The notes beneath the pieces were generated by a model. That model had not been told where the DNA came from. It ran no database searches and worked only from the letters and a program-made list of their open reading frames with translations. Position numbers and translations under genes: made by a program. From Acetobacteraceae bacterium (lineage in GTDB: Bacteria; Pseudomonadota; Alphaproteobacteria; Acetobacterales; Acetobacteraceae), in contig JAKFUL010000017.1 in NCBI GenBank assembly GCA_021732665.1, positions 1 to 64,000 of the forward strand: DNA of 64,000 nucleotides, read 5' to 3'. Below are positions 61,164 through 64,000 of the stretch, in pieces (position 1 is the stretch's first letter; each line of letters opens with the position of its first letter).

Positions 61164-61892
61164 ATGAGTGATGAACCCTCCCCGGACGCCGCGCTGGCCG
61201 GCGCGCCCCTGCTCAGCGTCGTGGTGCCGGTGCGCAACGAGGCACCGAACATCGCGCCCCTGGTCGCTGAAATCCGTGCCGCCCTGGCCGGCGTTGCGCA
61301 TGAGATCGTCTATGTCGATGACGGCAGCAGCGATTCGACGCCGGCCGAACTCGCGGCCGCCGGGGTCCGCCGGCTGCGCCACCGCGAAAGCTGTGGCCAG
61401 TCCGCCGCCGTCATCACCGGGGTGCGCGCGGCCCGCGGCGCCTGGATCGCCACCCTGGACGGCGATGGCCAGAACGACCCGGCCGACATTCCCCGCCTGC
61501 TCGCCCGCGCGCTCGCCGCACCCGGCCCCATCCTGGTCGCCGGCCACCGGGTGAACCGGCGCGACTCGGCGGTGAAGCGGATGACCAGCCGCCTGGCCAA
61601 CCGCATCCGCGCCCGGCTGCTGCGCGACGCGACACCCGATACCGGCTGCGGCCTGAAGGTGTTTCCCCGCGCGCTGTTTCTCGAGATGCCGCATTTCGAC
61701 CATATGCACCGCTATTTGCCGGCGCTGGCGCTGCGTGCCGGCGCCGAGGTGGTGAGCGAGCCGGTGAACCACCGCCGCCGAATCCGCGGCGTTTCCAACT
61801 ACGGCACCATCGACCGGCTGATGGTGGCCTTCCTCGACCTCGTGGGCGTGGCCTGGCTGCAGCGCCGCGGCAAACGCCCGGTCATCGAGTGA
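61164..61892 (+). CDS. Family 2 glycosyltransferase (dolichol-phosphate mannosyltransferase-like)
   Basis: 242 residues, GT-A fold. Start VVVPVRNEAPNIAPLV, the nucleotide-sugar site IVYVDDGSSDSTP, LDGDGQNDPADIPRLL and the CGLKVFPRALFLEMPHFDHMHRYLPAL stretch of DPM1-like enzymes. No C-terminal membrane helices, so it may be soluble or partly anchored by the next gene. Overlaps the VTT protein gene by 4 bases (GTGA). Confidence 0.9.
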   Translation: MSDEPSPDAALAGAPLLSVVVPVRNEAPNIAPLVAEIRAALAGVAHEIVYVDDGSSDSTPAELAAAGVRRLRHRESCGQSAAVITGVRAARGAWIATLDGDGQNDPADIPRLLARALAAPGPILVAGHRVNRRDSAVKRMTSRLANRIRARLLRDATPDTGCGLKVFPRALFLEMPHFDHMHRYLPALALRAGAEVVSEPVNHRRRIRGVSNYGTIDRLMVAFLDLVGVAWLQRRGKRPVIE

Positions 61893-62557
61893 GCGGTACC
61901 ACGCCCTCGGGCTGGCGCGCCCTTGGCAAGATGGCGGTGCTGGCGGCGGGGTTGGTGGCGGGCGGGCTGCTGCTGCGGGCACTCGGCGCGGCGCCTGGCA
62001 CGGCCTGGGTGGATGCCTATGTCCGCGACGAGGGGCTGCTGGGCGAGGCGGTGTTCGTGCTGGTGGCGGCCCTGGCCACGGCGGTGGGGGTGCCGCGGCA
62101 ATCCGTGGCCTTCCTGGGCGGCTATGCCTTTGGCGTGGTGGTGGGCTCGGCCCTGGCGCTGGCGGCGCAGCTGCTGGGCTGCGCCCTGGCCTACCTCTGG
62201 GCCAGGGCGGTCGGCCGGGGATGGGCGGAGCGGCGGCTGAACGGACGTTTCGGCCCGCGCCTGCGGCCGCTGGTGGAGACGCTGCGGGCCAACCCCTTCA
62301 GCGCTGCCCTGGCGCTGCGGCTGCTGCCGGTGGGGAATAATCTGGCGCTGAACCTGCTGGCCGGGCTTTCCGGCATCGCCGCCATGCCCTTTTTCGCCGC
62401 CTCGGCGCTGGGCTACCTGCCGCAGACCGTGATCTTCGCCCTGCTGGGCAAGGGGGTGCGGGTGGACGGCACCTGGCAGATGGCGCTGGCGGTCGGGCTC
62501 TTCGCGGTTTCGGCCGCGCTTGGGCTGTGGCTGCTGCGCCGGCACCGCGCCGGGTAG
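61889..62557 (+). CDS. TVP38/TMEM64-family (VTT) membrane protein
   Basis: 222 residues with a first helix (VLAAGLVAGGLLLRALG), a membrane re-entrant VTT domain (VGVPRQSVAFLGGYAFGVVVGSAL; LALRLLPVGNNLALNLLAGLSGI) and a final helix. GTG start overlapping the glycosyltransferase stop. With that partner it may form a lipid-linked sugar export or scramblase step, which is inference. Confidence 0.85.
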   Translation: MSGTTPSGWRALGKMAVLAAGLVAGGLLLRALGAAPGTAWVDAYVRDEGLLGEAVFVLVAALATAVGVPRQSVAFLGGYAFGVVVGSALALAAQLLGCALAYLWARAVGRGWAERRLNGRFGPRLRPLVETLRANPFSAALALRLLPVGNNLALNLLAGLSGIAAMPFFAASALGYLPQTVIFALLGKGVRVDGTWQMALAVGLFAVSAALGLWLLRRHRAG

Positions 62558-62567
62558 CCGACAGGCT

Positions 62568-63134
62568 TCAGAACAGCCGCAACCCGCCCAGGAAGGTGCC
62601 GCCGCGCGGGCGCTGGATGATCGGCGTCTCGCCCTCGGTCGGGTCACGCCCCAGCGCCGCATTCTCACGCAGGCGCTGGGCCTCGCGCGCCGGGTCGACC
62701 GGCGTGCCCGCCTCGCCGGCGCTGCGCCAGAACATCAGGCGTTCGGTCAGGTTGCGGTCGGGCTGGTTGAGGCGCAGCGCCTCGTCATCGATGCGCTGGC
62801 GGATGCCACTCGGCGCCGAGCGGCCGGAGGAGGCGAGCAGCGCCTGCTCGCCCGAAGAGGCGGGGCCGGCGGCGCGGCCAGCCAGCAGCGAGCCGGGCGC
62901 CAGCGTCGCCTCCGCCTGGAGCCGGGCCGGAATCTCCTGCGGCCGGGCGGCGCCGGGGCGCGGCGTGGGCAGATTGCCCAGCGAGGGCGGCATGGAGAGC
63001 GGCGCGCGGGTCGTCACCTGGAACTCGTCCGGCGCGTCGCGGGTGAAGCCGAAGGTGCGGGCGGTGTCCTGGCCGCAGGCCGCCAGCCAGAGCGGGGAGG
63101 ACAGGGCAAGCAGGAGGAGGGGCTTGTTGCTCAT
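62568..63134 (-). CDS. DUF3035-family lipoprotein
   Basis: 188 residues. Signal with lipobox LAAC (Cys20 region), then the DUF3035 signature RDAPDEFQVTTRAPLSMPPS. The rest is proline/arginine-rich with a LRLNQPDRNLTERLMFW segment. Envelope lipoprotein of unknown role, found next to lspA in alphaproteobacteria. Its ATG overlaps the lspA stop by 4 bases; the lipoprotein is co-expressed with the peptidase that would process it. Confidence 0.87.
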   Translation of the reverse strand: MSNKPLLLLALSSPLWLAACGQDTARTFGFTRDAPDEFQVTTRAPLSMPPSLGNLPTPRPGAARPQEIPARLQAEATLAPGSLLAGRAAGPASSGEQALLASSGRSAPSGIRQRIDDEALRLNQPDRNLTERLMFWRSAGEAGTPVDPAREAQRLRENAALGRDPTEGETPIIQRPRGGTFLGGLRLF

Positions 63135-63625
63135 GGCGAATGCCTACTCTTGCCTTGGGGCCGAAACAAGGCGTCAAAGACCAGCAGGCTGACGCCGATC
63201 ACGATTCCGGCATCGGCGATGTTGAAGACATACCAGTGCCAGCCCCATGCCGAGACATCGACGAAATCCACCACGGCGCCGAAGCGGAAGCGGTCGATCA
63301 CATTGCCGATGGCACCGCCGATGACCGCGCCCAGGGCGAGGCCCACCAGCAGGTTCTCCGCCCGCCACAGCCAGCGCAGCAGCACGGCTGAGATGACGGT
63401 GGCGAGTGCGGCCAGAATCAACTGGTTCCACTGGCTGTCGCCGGAGAGCAGGCCGAAGGTGACGCCGCGATTCCACACCATGGTGAGGTCGAAGCCGAAG
63501 GGGCCGGCGGTGAGGATCTCGACCGAGCGGCGGGCCGGCAGGTCCAGCACCTCCAGGATCCACCATTTGCTGATCTGGTCGAGCACCAGCAGGATTGCGG
63601 CGGTGATGAGGCCGGCGGTCCTCAT
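63131..63625 (-). CDS. lspA: Signal peptidase II
   Basis: 164-residue aspartic membrane peptidase that cuts lipoprotein signal peptides. The conserved motifs are VLDQISKWW, NRGVTFGLLSG, GGAIGNVIDRF and VVDFVDVSAWGWHWYVFNIADAGI; the two catalytic Asp lie in GNVIDR and FNIADA. ATG 63625 overlaps the ileS stop by 4 bases, the classical ileS-lspA arrangement. Confidence 0.96.
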   Translation of the reverse strand: MRTAGLITAAILLVLDQISKWWILEVLDLPARRSVEILTAGPFGFDLTMVWNRGVTFGLLSGDSQWNQLILAALATVISAVLLRWLWRAENLLVGLALGAVIGGAIGNVIDRFRFGAVVDFVDVSAWGWHWYVFNIADAGIVIGVSLLVFDALFRPQGKSRHSP

Positions 63626-64000
63626 GTGCCCACCACCGCCTCGCAGCGGCGGCAGAGGGTGGGGTGGGCAGTCGAGTCGCCGACCTCGCGCAAAACCCGC
63701 CAGCAGCGGTCGCATTTCCGGCCGGCGGCCTGGCGAACCTCGACCGAGGGCGCTTCAGCCGTGTCGAGCACGCAATCGCTGGTGATGCAGATCTCGGCCC
63801 AGGCCGGGCCGTCGAGCAGCGCGGCATCGGCCGGCGGCAGCGCCAGATGCGGCGCGGCCTGCAGCGAGGCGCCGATCATGCCGTCGCGCCGCGCGGTTTC
63901 CAGCGCCGTGGTCACCACGCCGCGGATGGCGCGGATACGGCTCCAGCGATCGGCCAGGGACTCATCCCGCCAGTCCGGCGGGATGGTCGGGAAGAGCTCC
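63622..64000 (-). CDS. ileS: Isoleucyl-tRNA synthetase, C-terminal part
   Basis: Runs off the right edge; only the last 125 or so residues are in view. The anticodon-binding helix with IRAIRGVVTTALETARRDGMIGASLQA is followed by the zinc finger CDRCWRVL and CRRCEAVVGT (four Cys) that ends bacterial IleS. Coupled to lspA by ATGA. Confidence 0.95.
   Translation of the reverse strand, partial: ELFPTIPPDWRDESLADRWSRIRAIRGVVTTALETARRDGMIGASLQAAPHLALPPADAALLDGPAWAEICITSDCVLDTAEAPSVEVRQAAGRKCDRCWRVLREVGDSTAHPTLCRRCEAVVGT

Noticed and set aside
1-64000. CRISPR array, insertion sequence or prophage
   Set aside because: No regularly spaced short repeats with unique spacers, no transposase or integrase or phage gene; the repeats at 23.7-27.7 kb are coding.

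Overview
High-GC chromosomal DNA of an alphaproteobacterium, most likely a Roseomonas-like member of the Acetobacteraceae. This rests on the uniform GC-rich coding style, a pqqABCDE cluster with a PQQ-type dehydrogenase, many solute-binding-protein genes (two intact Bug/TctC, one TRAP, several ABC), a petP/petR-like MarR plus OmpR pair, a CarD regulator and a DUF3035 lipoprotein. The genus is inference. I see no prophage, insertion sequence or CRISPR array. Coding density is high: no stretch over about 300 bases lacks a gene or gene remnant, and many neighbours overlap by 4 bases (ATGA, GTGA or TTGA), so several starts are GTG or TTG.

Layout. 1-8.1 kb: PTS enzyme I, ferredoxin-NADP reductase, an acetyltransferase, a RidA-like protein, two uncharacterised proteins, then a coupled YaiI / prolyl-tRNA deacylase / proline iminopeptidase operon. 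8.1-13.2 kb: a class III aminotransferase coupled to a family 5 ABC binding protein, then a penicillin-acylase-type hydrolase. 13.3-18.0 kb: a phnC-phnD-phnD-phnE-phnE transporter with two tandem binding proteins and no C-P lyase. 18.3-23.5 kb: CarD with a long disordered N-terminus, a small lipoprotein, the MarR / response regulator / histidine kinase operon, and divergent ilvE. 23.6-28.0 kb: one very large gene encoding a seven-repeat FG-GAP propeller joined to about nine RTX modules. 28.0-34.6 kb: an eight-gene operon reading an NMT1/THI5-type ABC transporter into an amidohydrolase, a cyclase-family hydrolase, a DsbA-like oxidoreductase, an FAH-family hydrolase and a YdhR-like protein, probably for uptake and breakdown of a nitrogenous ring compound.

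34.7-37.8 kb holds a tandemly duplicated divergent pair, YHS-domain protein (-) with Bug/TctC binding protein (+). In one copy the tctC gene is a pseudogene with a lost start codon and a frameshifting deletion of about 422 bases. 37.8-40.7 kb: a TRAP transporter (dctPQM). 40.9-43.9 kb: an N-acyl-D-amino-acid deacylase and small genes. 43.9-48.9 kb: pqqABCDE followed by a PQQ-dependent sugar/sorbosone-type dehydrogenase and a di-haem cytochrome c, so cofactor, enzyme and electron acceptor are made together; a 39-base tandem duplication has left a 21-codon stub of pqqC between pqqB and pqqC. 49.0-52.3 kb: another Bug protein, an SbtA-type transporter, a degenerate TspO-like gene and a cytochrome c. 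52.4-64.0 kb: tRNA-Pro, an enolase-superfamily enzyme, a Coq7 homologue, a tandem universal stress protein, a heme A synthase / seven-PAS histidine kinase / TldD operon, a glycosyltransferase plus VTT membrane protein, and a DUF3035 / lspA / ileS cluster that runs off the right edge.
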